DNA from: a virus
Strand: one strand, 5' to 3'
IMG/VR virus record: IMGVR_UViG_3300030294_000038
Span: 1 to 58,578 of that record
DNA: 58,578 nucleotides
The notes under the pieces are model-generated. The model ran no database searches and was not told the DNA's origin. It saw only the letters and a program-made list of their open reading frames with translations. Both the position numbers and the translations under genes were made by a program. Position 1 is the first letter of the stretch. The number at the start of each line of letters is the position of its first letter. This document shows, piece by piece, positions 11,101 to 18,829 of the stretch.

Positions 11101-12430
11101 TCGTGCCTACCACAAGAATGACATGGGTGTGATCTCTGAAGCTACGGTCGACTCGGGTGATGTGGGTATCAACGTATTCACCAGTGCTGACCCTCAGTTC
11201 TCATCTCAGCGAGGACTGTCAAGAGGATACGAAATCGGTAAGACCGGAGCTACGGCTCTATTGTCTACCAGCGCATTGTTAGCCCCAGGGGCTTTGAATG
11301 ATGATCCCAAGCGCGTAGGGTTTATCTCAATCCAGAACTCTCACTCCATGGCATGTGTGGGTGCAAGAGCTCCGATGGTCAGAACTGGTTATGAGTATGT
11401 GATGGCACACCGCACTGGTCCTATGTTCGCCACTACTGCGAAAAAGGCCGGTAAGGTGGTTTCGGTATCTGACACTGGCATCATAATTGAATATGATGAC
11501 GGTAAGAAAGTCGGTATCGAACTCGGTCGTAGATTTGGTAAAGCACAGGGCTTGACTGTCCCTCATGAATTGACGACCGACATGCGAGTTGGTCAGAAGT
11601 TCAAAGAGGGAGCAATCATCTCCTACAACAAGGGTTTCTTTGAACGCGATACGTTTAACAAGGATCAAGCAGTCTTCAAGATTGGTTTCTACTCCAAGGT
11701 AGCGCTACTTGAAGATGTGCGTACTCTTGAAGACTCCTCTGCCGTCTCATCAAGAGTGGCTGAGAAGTTGAAGACGACTGTTGCGTACACACGAGACATC
11801 ATTGTTGGATTCAAGGACAGCATTCACAAGCTGGTTAAAGTAGGAGATGAGCTCGAGTCTGACTCTATCCTATGTGTCATTGAGGATGAGGTCAGTGCCA
11901 GAAATGGTGGATTCTCCGATGAAGCAATGACGTCGCTGCAGTATCTGAGTGCTCAGGTGCCTCGCGCTAAACACACCGGTCACGTGGAGAGAGTCGAGGT
12001 GTATTACAATGGCGAGAAGGAGGATATGTCTGCTTCCTTGCGAACCATTACGAATGCCTCGGACAAGATGCTGACACAGCGTAACAAGTCTGTGGATGGG
12101 GCCGCCTTGGATGGGGGCGTTGACGATAGCTTCAGAGTAGAAGGAGATCCGTTGCCTGCAGATGCTGCTTGTATTCGGATCTACATGACACACGAACAGC
12201 CTGCTGGTATTGGCGACAAAGTAGTCTTCGCTAACCAGAACAAGTCCGTGATCTCTGATGTGTTCGAAAACGAAATTGTCAGTGAAACAGGTGTGAAGGT
12301 TGACGCCTTGTTCAGCGGTAAGAGTATCTATAACCGCATCGTGACAAGCCCGTACATCATCGGAACTACTGCTACCCTTTTGAAAGAAATCGCAAAGAAG
12401 GCAGTCGCAGCCTATAACAACGTCAAGTAA
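8138..12430 (+). CDS. Virion RNA polymerase, beta-like subunit
   Basis: 1,430 residues, starting 2 bases after the beta-prime fragment. Clear beta-like motifs begin near residue 550: GVFEVNGSKYRMRKQIGDLP matches the bacterial region around GTFIINGTERVIVSQL. Further on are HSMACVGARAPMVRTGYE (about 1070) and GIGDKVVFANQNKSVISDVF (about residue 1357), which keeps the GDK and NK lysines of the active-site motif GDKMAGRHGNKGV. The first roughly 480 residues show no obvious beta motif and include a charged linker around residues 290-400, so either the beta lobes have diverged or there is an added domain. phiKZ gp178 is the likely counterpart. With the upstream fragment it should form part of the packaged polymerase that transcribes early genes. 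Followed by a GC-rich hairpin. Confidence 0.9.
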   Translation: MLYYPYFFKKYGIRVPGMLNKPVMAPITELELPRNALLHFRQGTVDQTGPSPNDSLFANITKPIWVKHVVELHSLEGKPRRLGVSVDAMIRKFHMTNRRFKLLKEVEAVKDQLSLAVLNYALIDNIYRYQRTQYTDYYRWQNLESLVWENVARAAELTDRDQYVFIDIPTVLPSASILKMGESLSLTTKLIKLFPNDSSRFLLELWKWLGENRSASMLSKIPEDKLNRVNLVYVDTGKWFVVNLGVMNGWRCHTKEEIEKDAELSEKGTSPIQLQKYYLRMMAVAMSFRSGGGNSADILNEEGVPETPGDDEEQISDDHSKLLVIGATPSAFGGKTTKEGPLPAQARPGSVNNPESVVDELQLPSMAEVDKDLAQLEKISQRIELAKSQEAEAIDLYDRAFKQDLEQGVRSYCDSLAEIGRVSAAEYKRYIALSRTYKTLKSPDGKTTLDKYVQVSTEELAMPESKQVPDIPQVADKTMLKSSLLEFDSKYIENTMGRDIAASVLNFQNAGIAVTNYEVEHVETIMGKHDNYSVQFVPVNGKPSTVCFTLPSVDENGVFEVNGSKYRMRKQIGDLPIHKVGPNRVALTSYYGKVFVCRSEKRVNDYGAWLRNRVAETALMEDSPISEFNAGNVFDHLFEAPKLYTTLSMGYISFQLAGFQFVFDHVKREQMIDKSLRDMYEADGSIVAAVEVGKKAGAQPKVIVLDKFSNILLGEKGVLSPFKSFEEMLGVESAKAPVDCATMKVLGRDIPVGIILAYQLGLEKLIASLKIEVRRVEAGKQVKLLPSEYGITFEDETLVFDRDDKIASLILGGFREYKDAIRLYSVYEFNQPHVYLNVLEAYKLSNRHLKEIQLINELFIDPITRELLMELNEPTTFRGILMRAVELLQTDYHPEEIDPAYMRKKGYERFAGAVYSEIVKAVRMQRSRLDNTKPPIELNPMAVLMNITQDPSKILLSEINPIQNLKEIEAVTFGGVGGRTSRSMTKHTRAYHKNDMGVISEATVDSGDVGINVFTSADPQFSSQRGLSRGYEIGKTGATALLSTSALLAPGALNDDPKRVGFISIQNSHSMACVGARAPMVRTGYEYVMAHRTGPMFATTAKKAGKVVSVSDTGIIIEYDDGKKVGIELGRRFGKAQGLTVPHELTTDMRVGQKFKEGAIISYNKGFFERDTFNKDQAVFKIGFYSKVALLEDVRTLEDSSAVSSRVAEKLKTTVAYTRDIIVGFKDSIHKLVKVGDELESDSILCVIEDEVSARNGGFSDEAMTSLQYLSAQVPRAKHTGHVERVEVYYNGEKEDMSASLRTITNASDKMLTQRNKSVDGAALDGGVDDSFRVEGDPLPADAACIRIYMTHEQPAGIGDKVVFANQNKSVISDVFENEIVSETGVKVDALFSGKSIYNRIVTSPYIIGTTATLLKEIAKKAVAAYNNVK

Positions 12431-12435
12431 AGGAG

Positions 12436-12460
12436 GCGGGCCAGTAAATAGCTGGCCCGC
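12436..12460 (+). terminator. Hairpin after RNA polymerase beta gene
   Basis: A 9-bp perfect GC-rich stem (GCGGGCCAG / CTGGCCCGC, loop of 7) follows the beta stop codon and is followed by ATTGCTGT. There is no T tract, so it may be a processing or pausing site rather than a host-type terminator. Confidence 0.55.
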
Positions 12461-12468
12461 ATTGCTGT

Positions 12469-12666
12469 ATGAACACTGAAGAAAAGCTTAAAAACACTCT
12501 CTCGACAGTGGCAAATGCTGCCGAGCTGACTGCGCAGGTGACGTTGGCCACTGTGGGTAACGATGTGGCTGACTCTCTGGGTGGCGAGGCACTGACTCGT
12601 CAATCGATCTACAATCTGGCTGTTTCGAACTTCACTGCTCGACTGGCCAATTCGCTCAAGGCATGA
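12469..12666 (+). CDS. Small hypothetical protein (65 aa)
   Basis: 65 residues starting with MNTEEKLKNTLSTV. It is predicted alpha-helical, with Ala-rich stretches and no membrane segment or known motif. It lies between the polymerase beta gene and a probable virion protein. No clear ribosome binding site precedes the ATG, which sits 9 bases after a hairpin. The stop lies 13 bases before the next start. Function unknown; a small virion or scaffold component is possible from context only. Confidence 0.65.
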   Translation: MNTEEKLKNTLSTVANAAELTAQVTLATVGNDVADSLGGEALTRQSIYNLAVSNFTARLANSLKA

Positions 12667-12679
12667 AAGGAGCTGCAAA

Positions 12680-14110
12680 GTGCTTACCAATGAAGCCGTA
12701 ACAGCGGCATTCCCCCTCGCCCAGGCAGTGGTTGCAAAGAATCTGTCTCTGACGGCAGTCGATCCCTCGCCTATGAATCAGCTGGTCAATCACACGACCG
12801 GTCTGTTTGTCAGCAAGGATGTCGGCGGTCAGTTCGCCATGTCGTTCAGTGAAGGCACTGAACAAGTCCACAGTTCCGCCAGCGGGATGATCGTCAAGTC
12901 CCACGACATGATCGTCGATGAACTCGTTCCGGAACTGGCCAAGGCTGTCTCCAACCACATCTCGTATGCGAAGAATGTGGTGGCTCCTGCCGTGGAACAA
13001 TTCGTCACTCAGGTCGATGAAGTGATGAGAACCATTCCTCGCGATGAGACCATGAGTTTCTCCGTCGTGAGCTGGAATCCTCCGCAACCGCTGCTGCACC
13101 CCACGTTCGAAACACTGCTCGAGAAGTTCCAGTCGGTCGCCATCAATCCGGCTTATCGCCTGCCGTTCGTCATGGGCGCTGTGGAGCCTGAGACTCTGGC
13201 AGCTCGAGTGAAGACCGGTAACTCCGATCTCGATATCTCGATCTCGGTCTGGCTGGCTGGCAAAGGTGAAAAGTTTCTTGATACGGTCTACTATAGCGTG
13301 TTCGGAAACGAATACACCGATCGCATCCAGAACTTCATCGGTCAGCGAGCATCTTTTTCCGGCAGTGTGACGTCGAAGCTCGATGAACTGTTGGCGATCT
13401 TCCTGCTCTCCAATGGTTTCATCGACAATCCTCCGGATGGTACGCCTCTGACGCTTTCCAACTACAACATGGAAATGCGCACGCTCAACGAACTGGCTGG
13501 GGCAATGCTCTTCAATGAACTCAAAATCATTGAAGCGAATGCCACCACCAAGCCGATCGTGGTTCGTTTCATCGACCGCACAGCTCGTGAGATTGTTGTC
13601 AACAAGGATGTCTACGATCAGTTCCTGGAACAAGGCGGTGATGCTGATGCAGTACTCGGCTCACTGCTGGCCAAGATGCCTGTCTTTACGCTCGAAGAAT
13701 TCCTGAGCAAGAAAGGCGAGCTGTCTGGTCTCTGGAACAAGCATGTGGCCATGGCCAGTGTGTCGGACAACAAGTACAAGTTCGCAAAGACCAAGGCTGC
13801 AATGCACTCGGTGTTTGGTCGGATGATTGCTGCCGACCAACTCGATCTGGAAATCCCTCGTGCTCTGATCTTCGAGAAGTTCTCGGATGAGCTCGATCGG
13901 ATCAATGAGCGAGAGCTGGTTGATCCTTATGGTGTGGCACTGCGTCTTCTGGGACGGTCCAGGTACTATCGGACCGATGCCGAAAAGCTGCTGAGCCGAA
14001 TCGACGCGCTCTCGAAAGAGAACCCGAAACTCGATCCTCGTGAAGTCTCGACCATTGCTGAAATCGAATACATCAGTGACTGGTGTTTCGATCAGATGCG
14101 ACTCGCATAA
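12680..14110 (+). CDS. Probable virion structural protein (phiKZ gp177-like position)
   Basis: 476 residues with a GTG start, chosen because AAGGAG ends 7 bases upstream. The sequence has no motif I recognise. Codon use is richer in C/G at third positions than most of the window, as in the sheath and tube genes, which suggests high expression. It lies between the virion RNA polymerase and the protease, where phiKZ-like phages carry proteolytically matured head proteins. The short motif Ser/Ala/Gly-X-Glu cut by phiKZ-type prohead proteases occurs but I did not score sites. A strong hairpin follows the stop. Confidence 0.85.
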   Translation: MLTNEAVTAAFPLAQAVVAKNLSLTAVDPSPMNQLVNHTTGLFVSKDVGGQFAMSFSEGTEQVHSSASGMIVKSHDMIVDELVPELAKAVSNHISYAKNVVAPAVEQFVTQVDEVMRTIPRDETMSFSVVSWNPPQPLLHPTFETLLEKFQSVAINPAYRLPFVMGAVEPETLAARVKTGNSDLDISISVWLAGKGEKFLDTVYYSVFGNEYTDRIQNFIGQRASFSGSVTSKLDELLAIFLLSNGFIDNPPDGTPLTLSNYNMEMRTLNELAGAMLFNELKIIEANATTKPIVVRFIDRTAREIVVNKDVYDQFLEQGGDADAVLGSLLAKMPVFTLEEFLSKKGELSGLWNKHVAMASVSDNKYKFAKTKAAMHSVFGRMIAADQLDLEIPRALIFEKFSDELDRINERELVDPYGVALRLLGRSRYYRTDAEKLLSRIDALSKENPKLDPREVSTIAEIEYISDWCFDQMRLA

Positions 14111-14116
14111 CTTCAC

Positions 14117-14150
14117 AGACACTCTGGTAGCTCTAGCTACCAGAGTGTCT
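14117..14150 (+). terminator. Terminator hairpin, 16-bp perfect stem
   Basis: A 34-base perfect inverted repeat (AGACACTCTGGTAGCT and its complement around CT) is followed by TTATT, 6 bases after the stop of the preceding gene. Confidence 0.8.
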
Positions 14151-14170
14151 TTATTCACGGAAAAAAGAAA

Positions 14171-14893
14171 ATGGATATCACTCGTTTTGTTCGTAGTCCG
14201 GAAGCCGTTAAGAGTTCTTTGAAGAAGGTGGGCAATAGTCTCTTTGCCACGAAACCCACAAAGATCTACATTCCGGCGCGGTTCCGTGAACGCAACATGG
14301 CTTTCGTAGGTGTGGAGACATACATCGTCGGTATCTTCGCTATCGTGATTGACGATACCTTGATGGCTACAAATATCGTCAACTCGATGATTCAGATTGA
14401 ACCCACGAGCTTCAAGATTGTGACGGTTGATGATTCTGACTATTACGAATTCTTTTTCGAGCCTGGTGCTAAGGTGGTTGTCAATACCAACTTAGTTCGT
14501 CGTGACACTTTGGTTTATCAGATCTACAACGAAGTCATTTCGAAAGGTCGAGTACCTTGGTACATGAACTATCTGGATCTGGCTAGGTTGTTCGACACGG
14601 CTCGTAAGTATGCAAATGCAAACGTGGGTGCTCAGCGAGAAGTGACTGAACTCATTGTCTCTTTGATCTCTCGTGACAGACGAGATAGGTCGAAGTACTA
14701 TCGGACAGTGGTAGCGGACTTGAGGGATGTGTATACGAAGCCTCCCGCATATGTGCCTCTGAAATCAGTGATCTATGCGGCAACCAATACTCTGAACAAG
14801 ATAGCGGGTAGCTATATGAACGACGGTCTGATCAGCGCTCTTGTCAATCCTTCTACCCGTGTCGAGAATATTGAACGCATCCTAAGAACCTGA
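14171..14893 (+). CDS. Conserved phage protein, probable virion protein (phiKZ gp176-like position)
   Basis: 240 residues, ATG start preceded by AAAAAAGAAA. No signal peptide or membrane helix. It has a mixed beta then alpha pattern, with a hydrophobic stretch FVGVETYIVGIFAIVIDDTL near residues 45-65 that could be a buried strand. Its stop lies 7 bases before the protease gene, so they are likely one unit. The position matches phiKZ gp176, but no function can be read from the sequence. Confidence 0.85.
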   Translation: MDITRFVRSPEAVKSSLKKVGNSLFATKPTKIYIPARFRERNMAFVGVETYIVGIFAIVIDDTLMATNIVNSMIQIEPTSFKIVTVDDSDYYEFFFEPGAKVVVNTNLVRRDTLVYQIYNEVISKGRVPWYMNYLDLARLFDTARKYANANVGAQREVTELIVSLISRDRRDRSKYYRTVVADLRDVYTKPPAYVPLKSVIYAATNTLNKIAGSYMNDGLISALVNPSTRVENIERILRT

Positions 14894-14900
14894 GGAAGTC

Positions 14901-15671
14901 ATGGCAACCAATCTCAACTCCATCCGTTTTACCTGCACTGCACTCGCATCCAAAAACAAGAAAGGGACACTCAAACCTGACGAGGAGGGTTACTACACAG
15001 TGATCCTCGGTGGTCTGAATGTCTTCAACTCCATCGGTGAGTACTACACTGCCATCGGTGTCAAGCAACTCTTTGATAGTTCCTCGCTCTTCATCAAGCG
15101 CGTCCAACGCTCCAAGCTCCGTGGTGAGTGCGGTCACCCCAAGCCCATGCCTGGGGAAAAGATGCGCGACTTCACGAATCGGCTCTTTCTGATCAATGAG
15201 AGAAACGTCTCTCACCACATCAAGGAAGTCTGGCTCGAAGAGATGAAGGACGAAAGTGGTCGCACCGTGATCGCTATCATGGGTAAGGTGGCTCCGTCCG
15301 GTCCTCAGGGTGATGCTCTGAAGAAGCAGCTGGACAACCCCAATGAGAACGTCTGTTTCTCGATCCGTGCTTTCACCGATGATGAAGTGATCAATGGCGT
15401 CAATCACCGGCAACTCAAGAACATCATCACCTGGGACTGGGTGAATGATTGCGGCATCGCTTTGGCTGAGAAGTACTTCTCGCCTGCCTGTGAAAGTATG
15501 GGTATCGTCTCTCTGGAAGAGAAGATGATTCTTCGCAGTGATATCGAGGCTGCTCTGAAGCAACCGGCTATGGTAGCTCAGGAATCGGCCTCCTATAGCA
15601 TCGTGGAGCTCATGAATACCATGGGCTGGGCAAAGTCATCGATTCAGAAACCCGCGTACCTCAACTGGTAA
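14901..15671 (+). CDS. Probable prohead protease (T4 gp21 / phiKZ gp175 type)
   Basis: 256 residues. The region LRGECGHPKPMPG (His79) followed by INERNVSHHIKEVWLE and then NENVCFSIRAFTDD (Ser154) matches the layout of T4 gp21-type prohead proteases: a GELGHP-like motif, an RVSHxIKxxxW segment and a catalytic Ser in a GVSSRG-like strand. The spacing between His and Ser (75 residues) suits that family. Such enzymes are made as zymogens inside the prohead and mature the head proteins, including the polymerase of phiKZ. It is the last gene of the left structural block and ends before a 17-bp hairpin. Assignment rests on motif recall, not an alignment. Confidence 0.7.
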   Translation: MATNLNSIRFTCTALASKNKKGTLKPDEEGYYTVILGGLNVFNSIGEYYTAIGVKQLFDSSSLFIKRVQRSKLRGECGHPKPMPGEKMRDFTNRLFLINERNVSHHIKEVWLEEMKDESGRTVIAIMGKVAPSGPQGDALKKQLDNPNENVCFSIRAFTDDEVINGVNHRQLKNIITWDWVNDCGIALAEKYFSPACESMGIVSLEEKMILRSDIEAALKQPAMVAQESASYSIVELMNTMGWAKSSIQKPAYLNW

Positions 15672-15684
15672 CACCGACATAAAC

Positions 15685-15720
15685 CATACCCTCTGTATTC
15701 CCTGGAATACAGAGGGTATG
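15685..15720 (+). terminator. Terminator hairpin, 17-bp perfect stem
   Basis: CATACCCTCTGTATTCC and its exact complement around CT, 13 bases after the protease stop. No T tract follows (TGCCGTCAG). It separates the structural block from the early block. Confidence 0.7.
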
Positions 15721-15736
15721 TGCCGTCAGTTATCAT

Positions 15737-15800
15737 TTGGGTGTACTTTATCACCCAGTACATTTAAACTTCACAGGGAGCTTATATGGCTAAGTAAACT
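15737..15800 (+). promoter_or_regulatory. Leader-like element: small hairpin, ribosome site and three-codon ORF
   Basis: A small hairpin (TGGGTG / CACCCA) is followed by CAGGGAGC and ATGGCTAAGTAA, a well-spaced ribosome site with a Met-Ala-Lys-stop frame. The first early promoter follows directly. It may be a relic of a lost gene start or a translated leader. Confidence 0.3.
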
Positions 15801-15810
15801 ATGCTCTAAA

Positions 15811-15830
15811 ACATTTCAGACACACATTAC
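15811..15830 (+). promoter_or_regulatory. Candidate early promoter (ATTAC element 1)
   Basis: ACATTTCAGACACACATTAC is one of seven similar upstream elements in the window (consensus near ATTTCAAACACWCATTAC). It lies 45 bases before the first gene of the early block. phiKZ early promoters end in TATATTAC, so recognition by the virion polymerase is a reasonable inference. Confidence 0.65.
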
Positions 15831-15875
15831 GTAAAAGACTTGTTGTAAGTATGAAGAAAGGCTCAATGTGTTACC

Positions 15876-16235
15876 ATGTTTCCACAAATCATTTTTGATA
15901 TCTTCGATGACCTGTTAGGAGATATGTTTGGTAGTACTGAATCTCCTGACGACCCTTTTACCTCAGACGTATCGACTATCAAGAATCGGTACTCTGCCAC
16001 TGGTGAGAGCAATATATACATCACCATAAAGAACCTCGACGATGGTAGTACGATCTATCTTTACAGAATAAAAGTTGGAGGTGAGCATAAAGAGGTTTAT
16101 ATTGGCACAGCCAATACGTATCAAGCTAATAAAGACAAGAAGCTTGTTATTGCACGAGCAGTTAGAGATAAGCTTTTGCATAAAACAGGACGCTTTAACA
16201 AAAATTGTAATGTAGGTAAACGTTGGGCTCTGTAG
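15876..16235 (+). CDS. Hypothetical protein (119 aa), first gene of early block
   Basis: 119 residues. The N-terminus is acidic and hydrophobic (MFPQIIFDIFDDLLGDMF), and the C-terminus is basic (KLLHKTGRFNKNCNVGKRW). The central part (SNIYITIKNLDDGSTIYLY) looks like paired beta strands. Ribosome binding site weak. Located just downstream of early promoter 1, so it may be among the first genes expressed; such genes often encode host-takeover factors, which is inference only. Confidence 0.75.
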   Translation: MFPQIIFDIFDDLLGDMFGSTESPDDPFTSDVSTIKNRYSATGESNIYITIKNLDDGSTIYLYRIKVGGEHKEVYIGTANTYQANKDKKLVIARAVRDKLLHKTGRFNKNCNVGKRWAL

Positions 16236-16267
16236 CCTACTCCCAATAACAAACAAAAGGATTTAGA

Positions 16268-16927
16268 ATGGAAGACACCTTTCCGATTTACCGAGAAGCA
16301 TTGGAGAAGTTTGACAAGTGCAGGTCAATGGATGAGACCATGGATGTACCTGCCATCGGTTTCACTCTGGCTACTGATCCCACGGACGATGCTGATGAGA
16401 TGGTCATGCATCTGCGTAAACACGTGGAGCAATTGCCTGGTTTCCTCACAAGCTTCATCGAGAAGTCTGCAGGATACTTCGGTGAACAAGGACTGCATTT
16501 TGACTGGCAGAAAATCGCAGGTGTTGCATACACATCCGACACCATCCAGTCCTTCAAGTCTGCTCTGAGACAAGTTACTGATTTTGTTGAGCTGCCTTTC
16601 AGGGAGGCTGCTTTCGGTATTGTCAAGTTCGAACGCACTCATGGCGGCTTCAATGAAGTACTGATGACGCTGGTAGATTCGGCTAAGTTGGTGCACACTG
16701 CTGAAGTCTACGATGCCATCGATATGTATGTAGGACACAAGTACGACTTCAACCTCGTGGTGATCCCAGTTACCAAGGTTCCTGGTTCCAATACAGGCAT
16801 CTGCATCAAGATCCGTGCTAGGCTCTCTTCTGTTGTTCGCGGTTACAACACCGAGGGAGAGTATGTCGGCGAGATTGACTTTGGTCCTGATTGGGAAATG
16901 ACGTATCAGCGTAATCTGAAAGCCTAA
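16268..16927 (+). CDS. Hypothetical protein (219 aa)
   Basis: 219 residues, start supported by AAAAGGAT 9 bases upstream. Helical N-terminal half, then a beta-strand-rich C-terminal part (KYDFNLVVIPV, GICIKIRARLSS). No catalytic motif recognised. It may belong to the broad family of early-block proteins with a helical part plus a small beta sheet. Followed by a 14-bp terminator hairpin. Confidence 0.85.
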   Translation: MEDTFPIYREALEKFDKCRSMDETMDVPAIGFTLATDPTDDADEMVMHLRKHVEQLPGFLTSFIEKSAGYFGEQGLHFDWQKIAGVAYTSDTIQSFKSALRQVTDFVELPFREAAFGIVKFERTHGGFNEVLMTLVDSAKLVHTAEVYDAIDMYVGHKYDFNLVVIPVTKVPGSNTGICIKIRARLSSVVRGYNTEGEYVGEIDFGPDWEMTYQRNLKA

Positions 16928-16938
16928 TACCAAGCATT

Positions 16939-16971
16939 CGCTACTATTCGCCTGATAGGCGAATAGTAGCG
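16939..16971 (+). terminator. Terminator hairpin, 14-bp perfect stem
   Basis: CGCTACTATTCGCC, loop TGATA, exact complement, then TTTGTTGT. Confidence 0.8.
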
Positions 16972-17037
16972 TTTGTTGTACGTGTCAGGTAAGCTGTATG
17001 AAACCCACAACTGCATCAAGTATACAGGAGAATCATC

Positions 17038-17343
17038 ATGAAACATCTTATCGTTCAGCCGATGCCGGCGAATACTACCACACCCAAACCTACCAGTGAT
17101 GCACCGGTCGAACATCTGGAACAGACCACGCAGGCTGAGCAGGTCGAAACACCTGAAGTTGAAGAAGTCCAATCCAAGACCCCGGCTGAGATGATCAGCA
17201 ACTTCTTCAAGATCGTCAACCCCCTTCCTCACAAGGAAGATCCCAAGCCCGAACCCAAACCCAAGGAAGAATATCACCTTGCTACTTCTGAAGACGTGAC
17301 CGCTTCCATCCGTAACTTCTTCGGCATTTTCAATGCGGTATAA
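17038..17343 (+). CDS. Pro/Glu-rich probably disordered protein (101 aa)
   Basis: 101 residues with a good ribosome site (CAGGAGAATCATC before ATG). Residues about 10-55 are rich in Pro, Thr and Glu and look unstructured. Two similar short hydrophobic segments, EMISNFFKIVNP (about 53-64) and ASIRNFFGIFNAV (C-terminus), flank a KPEPKPKEE linker, so the protein seems to carry a repeated NFF peptide motif. It overlaps the next gene by 11 bases, pointing to coupled translation. Function unknown; the repeated short motifs suggest a binding peptide. Confidence 0.8.
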   Translation: MKHLIVQPMPANTTTPKPTSDAPVEHLEQTTQAEQVETPEVEEVQSKTPAEMISNFFKIVNPLPHKEDPKPEPKPKEEYHLATSEDVTASIRNFFGIFNAV

Positions 17344-17758
17344 TCTCGAAGATGTTCTAACTGACATCAAGGCTACCGAAGGCTTTGATGTCAGTCTCTC
17401 TGGTGAAGAGTTCGAGATGCTTTACTCGGACTGGCTTCTGAGGACCGGTAAAAGCACTCTTGATGGCAGCAATGCCGTCAGTGATGCCAAAGACCGGTTT
17501 GCAGAATACTTGCATGATTGCCTGACACTCGATCTCGATGTGGAGATTGTTGACCCGGATGTTTTCTACGTCTATGGTCAAACTGGGGGTTTCAGTCACA
17601 AGTGGAAGTTCATCAAGAAAGTGGGTGAGGGCGAGCCTTCGAGCGCAATCAGAGACTGCCTGTCTGAAAAGAACACACGTCTGCTGGTGCTAAGCATGAC
17701 GTATAGCAAACGCATCATCATTGATGGTGCAGATAGCTTCAGATCCACTCTCAACTAG
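17333..17758 (+). CDS. Hypothetical protein (141 aa)
   Basis: 141 residues. Its ATG lies inside the end of the preceding gene (11-base overlap), so translation is probably coupled; no separate ribosome site stands out. Acidic, mixed alpha/beta, no membrane segment. The first residues MRYN match those of the next gene (MRYNYQ), a faint sign of common origin. Function unknown. Confidence 0.75.
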   Translation: MRYNLEDVLTDIKATEGFDVSLSGEEFEMLYSDWLLRTGKSTLDGSNAVSDAKDRFAEYLHDCLTLDLDVEIVDPDVFYVYGQTGGFSHKWKFIKKVGEGEPSSAIRDCLSEKNTRLLVLSMTYSKRIIIDGADSFRSTLN

Positions 17759-17769
17759 AAAGGATAACT

Positions 17770-18351
17770 GTGCGCTACAATTACCAGGTTACTGCGGGAT
17801 TCAGTGATGAAGTCCGAAAGATCGATCCCAGTTACAAAGCACCGACCGATGCCTTCTCACTACCCGTCGGCTCTTTTGCTGACAAGTGGCACAGCGAGTT
17901 CCTCACCAAGCAATCCATTGCTGACTTTGTCGGCAATACCAAGCCTGTCCTCGATTACATTGATGGTCAGCTCGGCTGCCTGTACGAAAACGTGATCAGT
18001 CGGATTGCCAAGGGCGAAGACTTCCTGAAGATCATGGCCATGGCCAGCCACCTTGCCAGTCACGCTGAAACAAAAGCAGTCGTCTCCTTCGATATCACCA
18101 TCAACACCATGGGCTGCACTGCCGGTTTCTGTGTGGTGGCAGCACTTGAGTGGAAGACTGCTCTTATTACCACTATCAAGGATGGTAATTGGGAGCAGGT
18201 GTTTCATATCAAGTCTGAAATCAAGGCTGATGAATCGATGGAAGAGAACATCTATTCCGGCATTGTGAGCAAGGCCTTCATGACCAAGAGCGATCTCACG
18301 GACGCCGACATTCAAACCATTGAATGGGATGCTGGACAAGTCCTCGGTTAA
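17770..18351 (+). CDS. Hypothetical protein (193 aa)
   Basis: 193 residues with a GTG start chosen because AAAGGATAACT precedes it. A helical N-terminal half is followed by hydrophobic strands (KAVVSFDITINTMG, FCVVAALEWKTALITTI). No known motif. Third gene of a closely spaced trio and followed by a hairpin at 18364-18389. Confidence 0.8.
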   Translation: MRYNYQVTAGFSDEVRKIDPSYKAPTDAFSLPVGSFADKWHSEFLTKQSIADFVGNTKPVLDYIDGQLGCLYENVISRIAKGEDFLKIMAMASHLASHAETKAVVSFDITINTMGCTAGFCVVAALEWKTALITTIKDGNWEQVFHIKSEIKADESMEENIYSGIVSKAFMTKSDLTDADIQTIEWDAGQVLG

Positions 18352-18363
18352 TGACGGCATAAC

Positions 18364-18389
18364 ACTGGAGAGCTTTCATGCTCTCCAGT
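18364..18389 (+). terminator. Hairpin, 10-bp stem
   Basis: ACTGGAGAGC, loop TTTCAT, GCTCTCCAGT, 12 bases after the preceding stop. No T tract. The ribosome site of the next gene (AGAGGACAAGT) lies just downstream and is left free. Confidence 0.6.
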
Positions 18390-18407
18390 TGGTATTAGAG
18401 GACAAGT

Positions 18408-18824
18408 ATGCGCAAGACCGATCTTGAAGTCAAAGTCGATTTCGACATCCCTTTGGATGATGAGATGTTCCCCAGTATCCTCACGCGATACAAAGCAATG
18501 ATGCGTGAGAGGATGCGGTTCGAGTTTAATCCCTTGAGGATTCCTAACGAGTCGTACTGCGGCTCCCACTTTCAGAGTCTGAGAAACTATCTGGCTGAGA
18601 TTGTCCGGGCATTGCCTGAGTTCATTCCAATGGATGAAAGCAGTACGGAATACTCCCTGGTTTCTAACTTGAAGGCTAAGACCGTCAGGGGAATCAATCT
18701 CACCTTCTACCCATCTGCAAAGGAGACCATTGCCTGCATTGTGCTCGATGTCCGGTGTAAACTCTTCATCGGCAGCCTTGAAGTACAAACAAATGCTGAA
18801 ATCTCACTAAACTTCATGAGGTAA
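18408..18824 (+). CDS. Hypothetical protein (138 aa)
   Basis: 138 residues, ATG preceded by AGAGGACAAGT. The C-terminal half (GINLTFYPSAKETIACIVLD) is strand-rich and resembles the central part of the later 19.7-22.6 kb proteins in pattern only. No motif recognised. The next gene starts 5 bases after its stop. Confidence 0.78.
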   Translation: MRKTDLEVKVDFDIPLDDEMFPSILTRYKAMMRERMRFEFNPLRIPNESYCGSHFQSLRNYLAEIVRALPEFIPMDESSTEYSLVSNLKAKTVRGINLTFYPSAKETIACIVLDVRCKLFIGSLEVQTNAEISLNFMR

Positions 18825-18829
18825 CTCTA

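Noticed and set aside
6513-12430. Beta-prime fragment and beta as one gene broken by a frameshift
   Set aside because: The first protein ends at a normal stop after DFDGD and the second starts a different subunit; the arrangement fits the split polymerases of phiKZ-like phages.
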